Source: Acidobacteriota bacterium (GTDB taxonomy: Bacteria; Acidobacteriota; Terriglobia; Versatilivoradales; Versatilivoraceae). From it: a stretch of 5,746 nucleotides of DNA. Each line of letters opens with the position of its first letter. Position 1 is the stretch's first letter. Made by a program: the position numbers and the translations under genes. Positions 1 to 5,639 of this stretch are shown piece after piece. Under the pieces are notes generated by a model. That model was not told the origin of the DNA and made no database searches. It was given only the letters and a program-made list of their open reading frames with translations. The DNA is taken from the NCBI GenBank assembly GCA_028875135.1, contig JAPPFQ010000606.1, positions 1 through 5,746 of the forward strand, written 5' to 3'.

Positions 1-1
1 A

Positions 2-76
2 AACTGGTTCCACAAGCTACGGCCGTCTGAGTTACGGCGTTTGTTTCAGACAAGGCTTAAAACCAACGGCGGCTGA
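2..76 (+). CDS. Possible 3' end of an upstream plus-strand gene (partial, weak)
   Basis: The frame starting at base 2 is open from the window edge to a TGA at 74-76. It gives 24 residues, basic and leucine-rich, including the stretch HKLRPSELRRLFQTRL, which could be a helical C-terminus. It would end 13 bases before the ATG of the membrane-protein gene and so could be its operon partner. The stretch is too short to judge by codon use, and I recognise no family. A frame open by chance is quite possible, and the short hairpin-like GCCGT/ACGGC at 22-38 inside it neither supports nor excludes coding. Confidence 0.25.
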   Translation, partial: NWFHKLRPSELRRLFQTRLKTNGG

Positions 77-89
77 CCTCGTTTTCACC

Positions 90-803
90 ATGAACTTCGT
101 TCTCTTCGGTCCTGACCATCTGCTGACCATGGCCGTGGTGTTCGGGATCAGCGTGCTTTTGCCCCTGTGGGTGCGCCGCCACTGCTCCGAGCGCGGGGGA
201 ATCCAGGTGGCGGTGGGGCTGGGCATCTTTGTGGTGGCGCACGAAATCGTCAAGGCCTGGGTCCGGGTCGCGGTCTACGATCACCGATTCGCCGACGTGC
301 TGCCGTTTCACTTGTGCAGCACCGCCATCATGGCCACGGCGGTGCTGCTGTTGTCGCGGAACCGCCTGGCCTACGAGTTGACCTACTTCTGGGGATTCAG
401 CGGCACCCTGCAGGCCATCCTCACTCCCGACCTGGAAGAGCCCTTTCCCCATCCCCTTTACCTGAGCTATTTTTTCACCCATGGACTCATCATCCTGGGA
501 GCGCTCTACGCCACCCTGGTCTTTCGATTTCGACCGTTTCCAGGCTCGATGGTTCGGGTCTACGTCATAACGGCCATCTACTGCTTTGTCTTTATCCTCC
601 CCCTCAACTACCTGATCGACACCAACTACGTCTACATGCGCTACAAGCCGGCCGGAGCCAGCCTGCTGGACTACCTGGGCCCCTGGCCCTGGTACATGCT
701 GTCGGTGTCGGGCCTGGCCTGGATCTTCTTCGCGTTGGCCTACGCGCCCTTCTACCTGATGGACCGCGTCGCCGGGAAGGGCGATTCGATGGACAAGGGT
801 TGA
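90..803 (+). CDS. TIGR02206 / YwaF-family integral membrane protein
   Basis: This 237-residue protein matches the TIGR02206 (YwaF-like) family of bacterial inner-membrane proteins, whose biochemical role is unknown to me. About six or seven hydrophobic helices are visible, at roughly residues 10-27, 37-56, 72-89, 97-113, 127-146, 153-174 and 198-224. Family hallmarks are LPFHLCS (71-77), FWGFSGTLQAILTPDL (100-115), a PHP followed by THG (120-132), and YKPAGASLLDYLGPWPWY (185-202). The conserved His, Asp and Trp residues in or next to the helices suggest a buried polar site. The length is normal for the family and the gene looks intact. I chose ATG 90 because MNFVLFGPDHL fits the usual N-terminus. 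The frame is also open further upstream, and no Shine-Dalgarno sequence is visible. The gene converges on the minus-strand operon with only 16 bases between, so it is probably transcribed separately and has no clear functional link to it. Confidence 0.9.
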   Translation: MNFVLFGPDHLLTMAVVFGISVLLPLWVRRHCSERGGIQVAVGLGIFVVAHEIVKAWVRVAVYDHRFADVLPFHLCSTAIMATAVLLLSRNRLAYELTYFWGFSGTLQAILTPDLEEPFPHPLYLSYFFTHGLIILGALYATLVFRFRPFPGSMVRVYVITAIYCFVFILPLNYLIDTNYVYMRYKPAGASLLDYLGPWPWYMLSVSGLAWIFFALAYAPFYLMDRVAGKGDSMDKG

Positions 804-819
804 ATGGGGAGAGGTTGGC
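804..819. other. Short convergent intergenic gap
   Basis: Sixteen bases separate the TGA of the membrane-protein gene (801-803) from the TGA of the DUF1501 gene, read on the other strand at 820-822. I see no stem with a T-tract that could end either transcript. A four-base inverted repeat (TGGC/GCCA at about 816-827) is too weak. Transcripts from the two sides probably overlap or end by Rho. Confidence 0.6.
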
Positions 820-2319
820 TCAGGCCAGTACTTCGGTAACGACGCGGGCGGGGAACTGGTCGGTGAGGCGCTCGTGCAGGCCGTGGCGCTCGTAGGCCAG
901 GTCGCGGAAGCTCATGCCCAACTGGTGCAGGATGGTGGCGTGGAAGTCGTGGACGCTGACGCGGTTCTCGACGGCCTTGTGTCCGAACTCGTCGGTGGCT
1001 CCGTAGGTGGTGCCGCCCTTGACGCCTCCGCCGGCCATCCAGACGCTGAAGCCGCTGGGGCCGTGGTCGCGGCCGGCCACGCCGGAGGCCATGGTCTGTG
1101 ACAGCGGCAGTCGTCCGAACTCGCCTCCCCAGACCACCAGGGTGGAGTCCAGCAGGCCGCGTTGCTTGAGATCGGTCAGCAGGGCGGCCACGGGTTGGTC
1201 GGTCTTGCCGCAACTGTAGCGCAGCATCTTGTCCAGATTGCTGTGGGCATCCCAGATCTGGCTCTCGATGTAGAGCTGCACGAATCGGACTCCCCGCTCC
1301 ACCAGCCGCCGGGCCATCAGGCAGCGTCTCCCGTAGGAGGCCGTTTCCTCCCGGTTCAGGCCGTACATTTCCCGCGTTCGCTCGCTCTCCCCGGAAAGGT
1401 CCAGGGCGTCGCTGGCCGCCAGTTGCATGCGCGCGGCCAGTTCGTAGCTGGCGATCCGCCCCTCCAGGTAGGGTTCGTGAGGACGCTCCCGGCGATGGGC
1501 CCGGTCCAGGTCCTGCAGCAGCGACCGCTGGGCCTTGGCCAGCGAGGCCGGCCACTCGGGGCGGGGATCCAGGTTCAGCACGGGAGGCCCCTCCGCCCGG
1601 AATCGGGTGCCCTGGTACACCGGCGGCAGCCAGGCCGACTGCCAGTTGGCAATGCCGTTGACCGGCAGTCCCTTGGGATCGTCCAGCACCACGTAGGCCG
1701 GCAGGTTCTGGTTCTCGGTTCCCAGTCCGTAGGCGACCCAGGCGCCCACCGAGGGGCGGGTGGCGACGGTGCGTCCCGTCTGCATAAAGAAAATGGCCGG
1801 CTCGTGGTTGAAGTGGGCTCCGTACATGGAGCGGATCAAGGCGATGTCGTCCACGCAGTTCGCCAGATGGGGCATCAACTCCGACAGCTCCATGCCCGAC
1901 TGTCCGTGCCTGGAGAAGCTGTAGGGCGAGGGCAGGAGTCCTCCCGACTGGGTGGGTGAGGTGATGTCGGAGGTCAGGTCGCGGTTGGGTACGGTGCCGG
2001 CATATTTCCGGAGCAGCGGCTTGGGGTCGAACAGGTCCACCTGGCTGGGGCCCCCGTTCATGAACAGGTGGATGACGGCCCTGGCCTTGGGGTCGAAATG
2101 GGGAGTCCGAGGCCTCAGGTCGTAGCTCTCGCCGCCGGAAGCCAGCAGGGCAGGAGTCGGGAAAAGCTCCTTGCCCAGGATGGAGGCCAGGGCGGTGCCG
2201 TACAGCAGAGATCCCGAGCGGGCGAACAACTCCCGCCGAGAAAGCCGGGGGCTGTCGGTTGTGGAGGGATCCTTCACCGCGGGTTCCTGTTTTCGAGGGG
2301 GCTGGCGCCGCACGACCAT
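820..2319 (-). CDS. DUF1501 domain protein with Tat signal (alkaline-phosphatase/sulfatase-like fold)
   Basis: This 499-residue protein is a full-length DUF1501 (PF07394) member, a family related to the alkaline phosphatase/sulfatase superfamily with no defined substrate. A twin-arginine motif, SRRELF (27-32), precedes a hydrophobic stretch (36-48), so Tat export of a folded protein is likely. Family motifs in order are HLFMNGGPSQVDLFDPK (84-100), SMYGAHFNHEP (164-174), SVGAWVAYGLG (190-200), RFVQLY then WDAHSN (345-361), VVWGGEFGR (395-403), GRDHGPSGFSVWMAGG (416-431) and VHDFHATILHQLG (456-468). The Asp and His residues of GRDH and HDFH are plausible metal ligands, by analogy with the superfamily. 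The gene starts one base after the stop of the heme-protein gene (TGAGATG), implying coupling. A GTG at 2277 (residue 15), preceded by AGGA, is a credible alternative start that still keeps the Tat motif. Catalytic activity is not demonstrated for this group. Confidence 0.93.
   Translation of the reverse strand: MVVRRQPPRKQEPAVKDPSTTDSPRLSRRELFARSGSLLYGTALASILGKELFPTPALLASGGESYDLRPRTPHFDPKARAVIHLFMNGGPSQVDLFDPKPLLRKYAGTVPNRDLTSDITSPTQSGGLLPSPYSFSRHGQSGMELSELMPHLANCVDDIALIRSMYGAHFNHEPAIFFMQTGRTVATRPSVGAWVAYGLGTENQNLPAYVVLDDPKGLPVNGIANWQSAWLPPVYQGTRFRAEGPPVLNLDPRPEWPASLAKAQRSLLQDLDRAHRRERPHEPYLEGRIASYELAARMQLAASDALDLSGESERTREMYGLNREETASYGRRCLMARRLVERGVRFVQLYIESQIWDAHSNLDKMLRYSCGKTDQPVAALLTDLKQRGLLDSTLVVWGGEFGRLPLSQTMASGVAGRDHGPSGFSVWMAGGGVKGGTTYGATDEFGHKAVENRVSVHDFHATILHQLGMSFRDLAYERHGLHERLTDQFPARVVTEVLA
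2275..2288 (-). promoter_or_regulatory. AGGA ribosome-binding site and alternative GTG start of the DUF1501 gene
   Basis: On the minus strand AGGA (2288-2285) lies seven bases before an in-frame GTG (2277-2275). The annotated ATG at 2319 has only a weak GGA-containing upstream sequence but sits directly on the upstream stop codon. Starting at the GTG would shorten the protein by 14 residues, most of them basic or proline, and put the twin arginines near residues 14-15, the usual place in Tat signals. Both starts may be used. Confidence 0.45.
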
Positions 2320-2320
2320 C

Positions 2321-5300
2321 TCAATCCACGAAGCTGAACTCGGCCGAATTCAAGAGAGTATGACACAAACTGGACAGGGCTCGCCACTGGGCGGCCCAGT
2401 GGACGGGGGTGGGGCCGCGGTCGTCGCGCAGGCGGGAGGTCCAGTGTTGGGCGAACTGCTCCAGGGCCGCCCGGCTTCGCTCCAGTTCCCACTCGGTCGG
2501 CTCCCGGGAGAGGGCCTGCAGATAGGCTTGACCGATCTGGCGCTTCCGGTCATAACCCACCCGGTCGATGATCCTTCCGGCCATGTAGCGGGAGTGCTCC
2601 CACACGGTGGTGCCGTTCATCATGTGCAGGGCCTGGGTGGCCACGGTCGAGTTCTCGCGCTCCACGCAATTGGGAGTCATCCGAGGCATGTCGTAGGCTT
2701 CCAGCAGGGAGACCGGATCGTAGCGGCGCTGCTGGGTGTAGATGCTGCGCCGGAAGCCCGCCTTGGAACCGGTGGCCACCACCTCCTTGTTGGGTTTGGT
2801 CTCCAGCGCGTCGGCCGGTCCGTAGGGCCTCGGGTCCAGCCGCCCGGTCACCTTCAGGATGGAGTCGTAGAGGGCCTCGGCATCCATCCGCCCCCTCCGC
2901 ATTCGGGACTGCAGGACATTCTCGGGGTCGAGCGCCAGGGCCTCCGGGCTGATCCGCGAGGTCTGGCGGTAGGCGGTGGAAGTCATCATGATCCGGTGCA
3001 GGTCCTTGATGCTCCAACCCCGACTGACGAATTCGGTGGCCAGCCAGTCCAGCAGTTGGGGATGGGTGGGAGGTTCCCCCGATCGGCCGAAGTTGGAGGG
3101 GCTGGGGACCAGTCCCCGGCCGAAGTGTCTGAGCCAGACCTGGTTCACCATCACGCGGGACGTCAGCGGATGTCCGGGCTGGGTCAGCCAGCGCGCCAGC
3201 GCCAGGCGGCGGCCGCTGGAGTCCTGGCCGTGCTCCAGCGGGTCGACCCGGTAGGGGGTCAACCCGGTGGTTAGCACGGCGGGGACGCCGGGAGTGACCG
3301 CGTCTCCAGGTGACAGGTGGTTGCCCCGCTTCAGCAGGAAGGTGGTCGAAGGCCGGCCTCCGGTGTCCATGAGGGCCCGGACATAGGGTTCCTGACGCAG
3401 CTTGCCCCTGACCTCGTCCAACTGTTTGCGAACGCCTTCGGTCTTGGGGCCGAACTCGGGGAAGCGGCGGTTCAGATCGGCCAAGCCAATCTGCAGCGTT
3501 TTCTTGAACTTCCCGGACAGATAGCGGTTTACCTCCGAGCTCTCATCCTCGTCCAGCTCCCGAACCGCCAGGAACTTTCGGTTCAGCTCTCCTCCCTCAT
3601 AGTCTTGCGGGGTATGAGCCAGGGAGCGCAGCTCCTGGCGCAGCATTTCCGGCAGATCGGACAGCCGTTCTTCCAGCAGCTTGTCGACGAAGGGCGCCGC
3701 CTCCTGGAGCAGGCTCTCTTCCAGGGAGCGAATCTCGGCCTTCAAGGGCCGGTTGTGAGCCGCCACTTCCTCATTCTCTCGTTCCAGTCCGATGGGGATC
3801 CTTCGCTTCTTGGGTGGAAGCCATTCGTAGGGATCGTAACTGGTCTGCAGGATGGCGCTCAGGCGGTAGTAGTCCCGTTGGGAGATGGGGTCGTACTTGT
3901 GGTCGTGGCAGCGGGCGCACTTCACCGTTAGGCCCATTACGGCCGAGGTCAGAACCTCGATCTCGTCGGCGATGATATTCATGCGCTCGGCAATGAACCC
4001 CCTCTCGGGGGCGTCGGTGGGATCGGGGGTGGTGCGAAGAAACCCGGTGGCCGCCAGTCGGTCGATCAGCTCCGGCGTCACCGCTTCCTTGCGGTAGTCG
4101 GCCAACTCGTCCCCGGCGATCTGCTCCATCAGAAACTGCGAGTAGGGCTTGTCCCGATTGAAGGACCGGATCACGTAGTCGCGGTAGCGCCAGGCGTAGG
4201 GCTGGAAGCGGTCATGGGCTCCGAAGCCTTCCGAGTCGGAATAGCCGGCCAGATCCAGCCAGTAACGCCCCCAGCGCTCTCCGTAGTGGCTGGAGCTCAG
4301 CAGCCTCTCGATCATGCGCTCGTAGGCATCGGGACGCTCATCCTGCAGGTAGGCCTTGACTTCGGCGGCGGAGGGGGGCATCCCCACCAGGTCCAGGTAG
4401 GCCCGCCGCAGCAGCAGCAGCCGCGAGGCCGGCGGTGAGTAGCTCAATCCCCTGGCCTCCAGCCGGGCCAGCAGGAAGGCATCCACCGGTGTTTGCACAA
4501 GATGGCTTGACCGGACTTGAGGCACCGGCGGGCGGACAGGGGGCTGGAAGGACCAGAAGCCGCGGTCCTCCTCGGTGACGGTGGGACCTCCATTGGATTC
4601 AGCGGCCGCGGAGACCGGCGGATCGGCAGGGGCGCCGGCTTCAATCCAGCGGCGCAGCAACTGCAGCTCGGCGGCGGTGGGAGGCCGCACCGAGTTGGCC
4701 AACTGCATCTCCACCGGCGGCATCTCCCTCGACTCGATCTTCCGGATGATCGGGCTCCGGTCGGGATCGCCGGGAAGAACGGCCGGACCGGAGCGGCCTC
4801 CCTTCAGCCTGGAAGCCCGCGTCCGCAGGTCCAGCCCCGCCTCCTGTCGCCGCTTGCCGTGGCAGGCCACGCAGCGCACCTGGAAGATGGGCAGCACGTC
4901 CTTTTCGCTGACGGCGGGAAGGCCTGAATGAGGAGCGCCCTCCCCACCGGCAGTCAGGCCGTATTCCCTGGGCGCGCCGCGCTCGATCCAGCGCCGGATG
5001 CTATCGATGTCCTCGGGGGGGAGCCTGGTCTCGCCGGGCGGCATCTGCCCGCTGACCAGCTTCTCCATGATCAGGCTTCGATCGGGGCTGCCGGCCACGA
5101 TGGCCGGGCCCGATTGGCCACCCTGGAGCAGGGCCGCCGCCGACTGCAGGTCCAGTCCGCCCTGCCTCGGTTCCTGGCCGTGGCACATCAGGCAGTTCCC
5201 GGCAAGGATGGGCAGAACGTCCGCCTTGAAGGTGGGCAGGTTGCTTTGCGCAGCTTTAGACGCAGTGGGGGGCAGCGCCAGTCCGGTAAGGAGGACAACG

Positions 5301-5368
5301 GGAAAGACGAACCACGAATGGATGCGAATGGACACGAATGGACCCGTAGACAATCGGCAGCGAGACAT
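2321..5368 (-). CDS. Exported tri-CxxCH PSCyt1-PSCyt1-PSCyt2(DUF1549)-PSD1(DUF1553) protein
   Basis: This 1015-residue protein has the standard architecture of planctomycete-type cytochrome proteins. A Sec signal (hydrophobic core about 19-33, likely cleavage after SKA at 39) is followed by two PSCyt1 modules with CLMCH (59-63) and CVACH (166-170). Each module ends in an MPP motif and an RRWIE.GAP motif. PSCyt2/DUF1549 spans about 290-510 (GERWGRYWLDLAGYSDSEG; CARCHDHKYDPI at 484-495). A charged, probably coiled-coil linker spans about 528-660. PSD1/DUF1553 spans about 715-985 (RLALARWLT; SRVMVNQVWLRHFGRGLV; CVERENSTVATQALHMMN), and the usual LLNSAEF lies near the end. All three heme motifs are complete, so periplasmic c-type heme attachment and redox function are expected; the substrate is unknown. 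ATG 5368 is the first start after an upstream in-frame TGA (5459-5461), but TTG (residue 6) and GTG (residue 12) are possible and no start has a good Shine-Dalgarno. It is first in an operon with the DUF1501 gene. Confidence 0.93.
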   Translation of the reverse strand: MSRCRLSTGPFVSIRIHSWFVFPVVLLTGLALPPTASKAAQSNLPTFKADVLPILAGNCLMCHGQEPRQGGLDLQSAAALLQGGQSGPAIVAGSPDRSLIMEKLVSGQMPPGETRLPPEDIDSIRRWIERGAPREYGLTAGGEGAPHSGLPAVSEKDVLPIFQVRCVACHGKRRQEAGLDLRTRASRLKGGRSGPAVLPGDPDRSPIIRKIESREMPPVEMQLANSVRPPTAAELQLLRRWIEAGAPADPPVSAAAESNGGPTVTEEDRGFWSFQPPVRPPVPQVRSSHLVQTPVDAFLLARLEARGLSYSPPASRLLLLRRAYLDLVGMPPSAAEVKAYLQDERPDAYERMIERLLSSSHYGERWGRYWLDLAGYSDSEGFGAHDRFQPYAWRYRDYVIRSFNRDKPYSQFLMEQIAGDELADYRKEAVTPELIDRLAATGFLRTTPDPTDAPERGFIAERMNIIADEIEVLTSAVMGLTVKCARCHDHKYDPISQRDYYRLSAILQTSYDPYEWLPPKKRRIPIGLERENEEVAAHNRPLKAEIRSLEESLLQEAAPFVDKLLEERLSDLPEMLRQELRSLAHTPQDYEGGELNRKFLAVRELDEDESSEVNRYLSGKFKKTLQIGLADLNRRFPEFGPKTEGVRKQLDEVRGKLRQEPYVRALMDTGGRPSTTFLLKRGNHLSPGDAVTPGVPAVLTTGLTPYRVDPLEHGQDSSGRRLALARWLTQPGHPLTSRVMVNQVWLRHFGRGLVPSPSNFGRSGEPPTHPQLLDWLATEFVSRGWSIKDLHRIMMTSTAYRQTSRISPEALALDPENVLQSRMRRGRMDAEALYDSILKVTGRLDPRPYGPADALETKPNKEVVATGSKAGFRRSIYTQQRRYDPVSLLEAYDMPRMTPNCVERENSTVATQALHMMNGTTVWEHSRYMAGRIIDRVGYDRKRQIGQAYLQALSREPTEWELERSRAALEQFAQHWTSRLRDDRGPTPVHWAAQWRALSSLCHTLLNSAEFSFVD
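5313..5342. repeat. Three tandem copies of a 10-base unit, CACGAATGGA type
   Basis: On the plus strand the units are CACGAATGGA (5313-5322), TGCGAATGGA (5323-5332) and CACGAATGGA (5333-5342), preceded by AC and followed by CCCG. I know this pattern as a dispersed intergenic repeat in Planctomycetes, Verrucomicrobia and related genomes, where one spurious translation reads like NHEWTRMDTNG. Here it lies inside the open reading frame of the heme protein and encodes residues of about 10-19 (frame reads PFVSIRIHSW), the front of the signal peptide. Confidence 0.85.
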
Positions 5369-5381
5369 TTGCCGGGAATGG

Positions 5382-5444
5382 CCACAAAAGGCGCAAGAAC
5401 ACGAAATCGAAGAAGTAGTTTTGTGACTTTTGTGCTTTTTGTGG
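5382..5444. repeat. Long imperfect inverted repeat (CCACAAAA...TTTTGTGG)
   Basis: Arms at 5382-5407 and 5418-5444 form about 25 pairs on the plus strand: 17 in a row, a 1x2 internal loop (5399 against 5426-5427), then eight more, closing a 10-base loop (5408-5417). Five pairs are G-T wobbles (5390, 5393, 5397, 5403, and 5407 with 5418), and all become A-C mismatches on the minus strand. The sequence has the look of a dispersed repeat common in Planctomycetes, Verrucomicrobia and Acidobacteriota genomes, whose spurious translations resemble TTKSTKVTK. It ends 13 bases before the ATG of the heme protein and would lie in the mRNA leader if the upstream promoter candidate is used. Confidence 0.8.
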
Positions 5445-5524
5445 TGAACCCGCAGTACTCAACAGGTCGCACCCGAAACAGATGGATCTCTTTCAACGAC
5501 CGGCGACGCCCAGGTTCTTCTGTA

Positions 5525-5553
5525 ATTTTTTGATCTTGGACTGACGATGTCAA
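5525..5553 (-). promoter_or_regulatory. Candidate sigma70-type promoter for the heme protein-DUF1501 operon
   Basis: Read on the minus strand, a perfect TTGACA (5553-5548) is followed after 17 bases by AAAAAT (5530-5525), which matches TATAAT at four of six positions. Transcription would begin near 5517-5518, giving a leader of about 150 bases that contains the CCACAAAA hairpin. The orientation, perfect -35 and optimal spacing support it. The weak -10 and the fact that it is a single motif match limit confidence. The -35 lies only eight bases from the GC-rich hairpin. Confidence 0.5.
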
Positions 5554-5561
5554 GGGATGAT

Positions 5562-5608
5562 GGCTTCCCGGGAGCGCGGACGGAACGCCTGCGCTCCCGG
5601 GGGAAGCC
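5562..5608. repeat. GC-rich hairpin, possible dispersed repeat or terminator
   Basis: GGCTTCCCGGGAGCGC (5562-5577) pairs with 5591-5608 over 16 bases, with a two-G bulge at 5599-5600 and a 13-base loop. It begins 31 bases downstream of the stop codon of the minus-strand gene at the right edge, so it could stop that gene's transcript or protect its 3' end. No T-run follows on either strand, so it is not a canonical intrinsic terminator. The GGGAGCGCGG...GCGCTCCCGG layout resembles dispersed GC-rich hairpins whose spurious translations contain AGxPxALPG. Confidence 0.65.
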
Positions 5609-5639
5609 GTCACGGCGGCCTGGTGAGGGGGCTGGCGGT

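Larger units (their letters stand above)
5369..5639. other. Repeat-rich intergenic region upstream of the heme-protein operon
   Basis: This stretch between two minus-strand genes holds no convincing gene. Open frames crossing it on both strands translate to low-complexity, repeat-derived peptides. It contains two strong imperfect hairpins and one promoter-like sequence, listed separately. The part between about 5446 and 5520 shows nothing I can name, and neither does the part between 5611 and 5639. Confidence 0.7.

Noticed and set aside
22..46. Hairpin GCCGT/ACGGC followed by a T-rich stretch, as an intrinsic terminator
   Set aside because: The stem has only five pairs and the tract GTTTGTTT is interrupted. 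It also overlaps a frame still open to base 76, so I do not call it.
32..62. TTACGG...TTAAAA as a promoter for the membrane-protein gene
   Set aside because: The -10 matches only three of six positions and the spacer is 19 bases, so it is no better than chance.
167..895. Second plus-strand open frame across the membrane-protein gene
   Set aside because: It translates to Gly, Arg and Pro-rich sequence without membrane helices. The 90-803 frame carries the family signature.
752..1555. Minus-strand open frame overlapping both the membrane-protein and DUF1501 genes
   Set aside because: It is out of frame with DUF1501, and its Arg, Pro and Gly-rich translation is typical of an alternate frame. 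The DUF1501 frame has the conserved motifs.
1162..1959. Long plus-strand open frame (265 codons) opposite the DUF1501 gene
   Set aside because: It is antisense to a gene with clear family motifs. Its translation is rich in Gly, Gln, Val and His without domains, as expected of a high-GC shadow frame.
2171..3274. Long plus-strand open frame (367 codons) opposite the operon junction
   Set aside because: It spans the end of the heme-protein gene and the start of the DUF1501 gene on the other strand. It has no recognisable motif, and its existence follows from GC-rich codon bias.
5313..5444. CRISPR array
   Set aside because: The 10-base units are directly adjacent without spacers, and the inverted repeat occurs once. 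There are no cas genes.
5188..5613. Minus-strand 141-codon frame across the intergenic repeats and gene start
   Set aside because: Its translation is a chain of repeat-derived phrases (SAGVPSALPG, TTKSTKVTKLLL) and then the out-of-frame start of the heme protein. I see no gene there.
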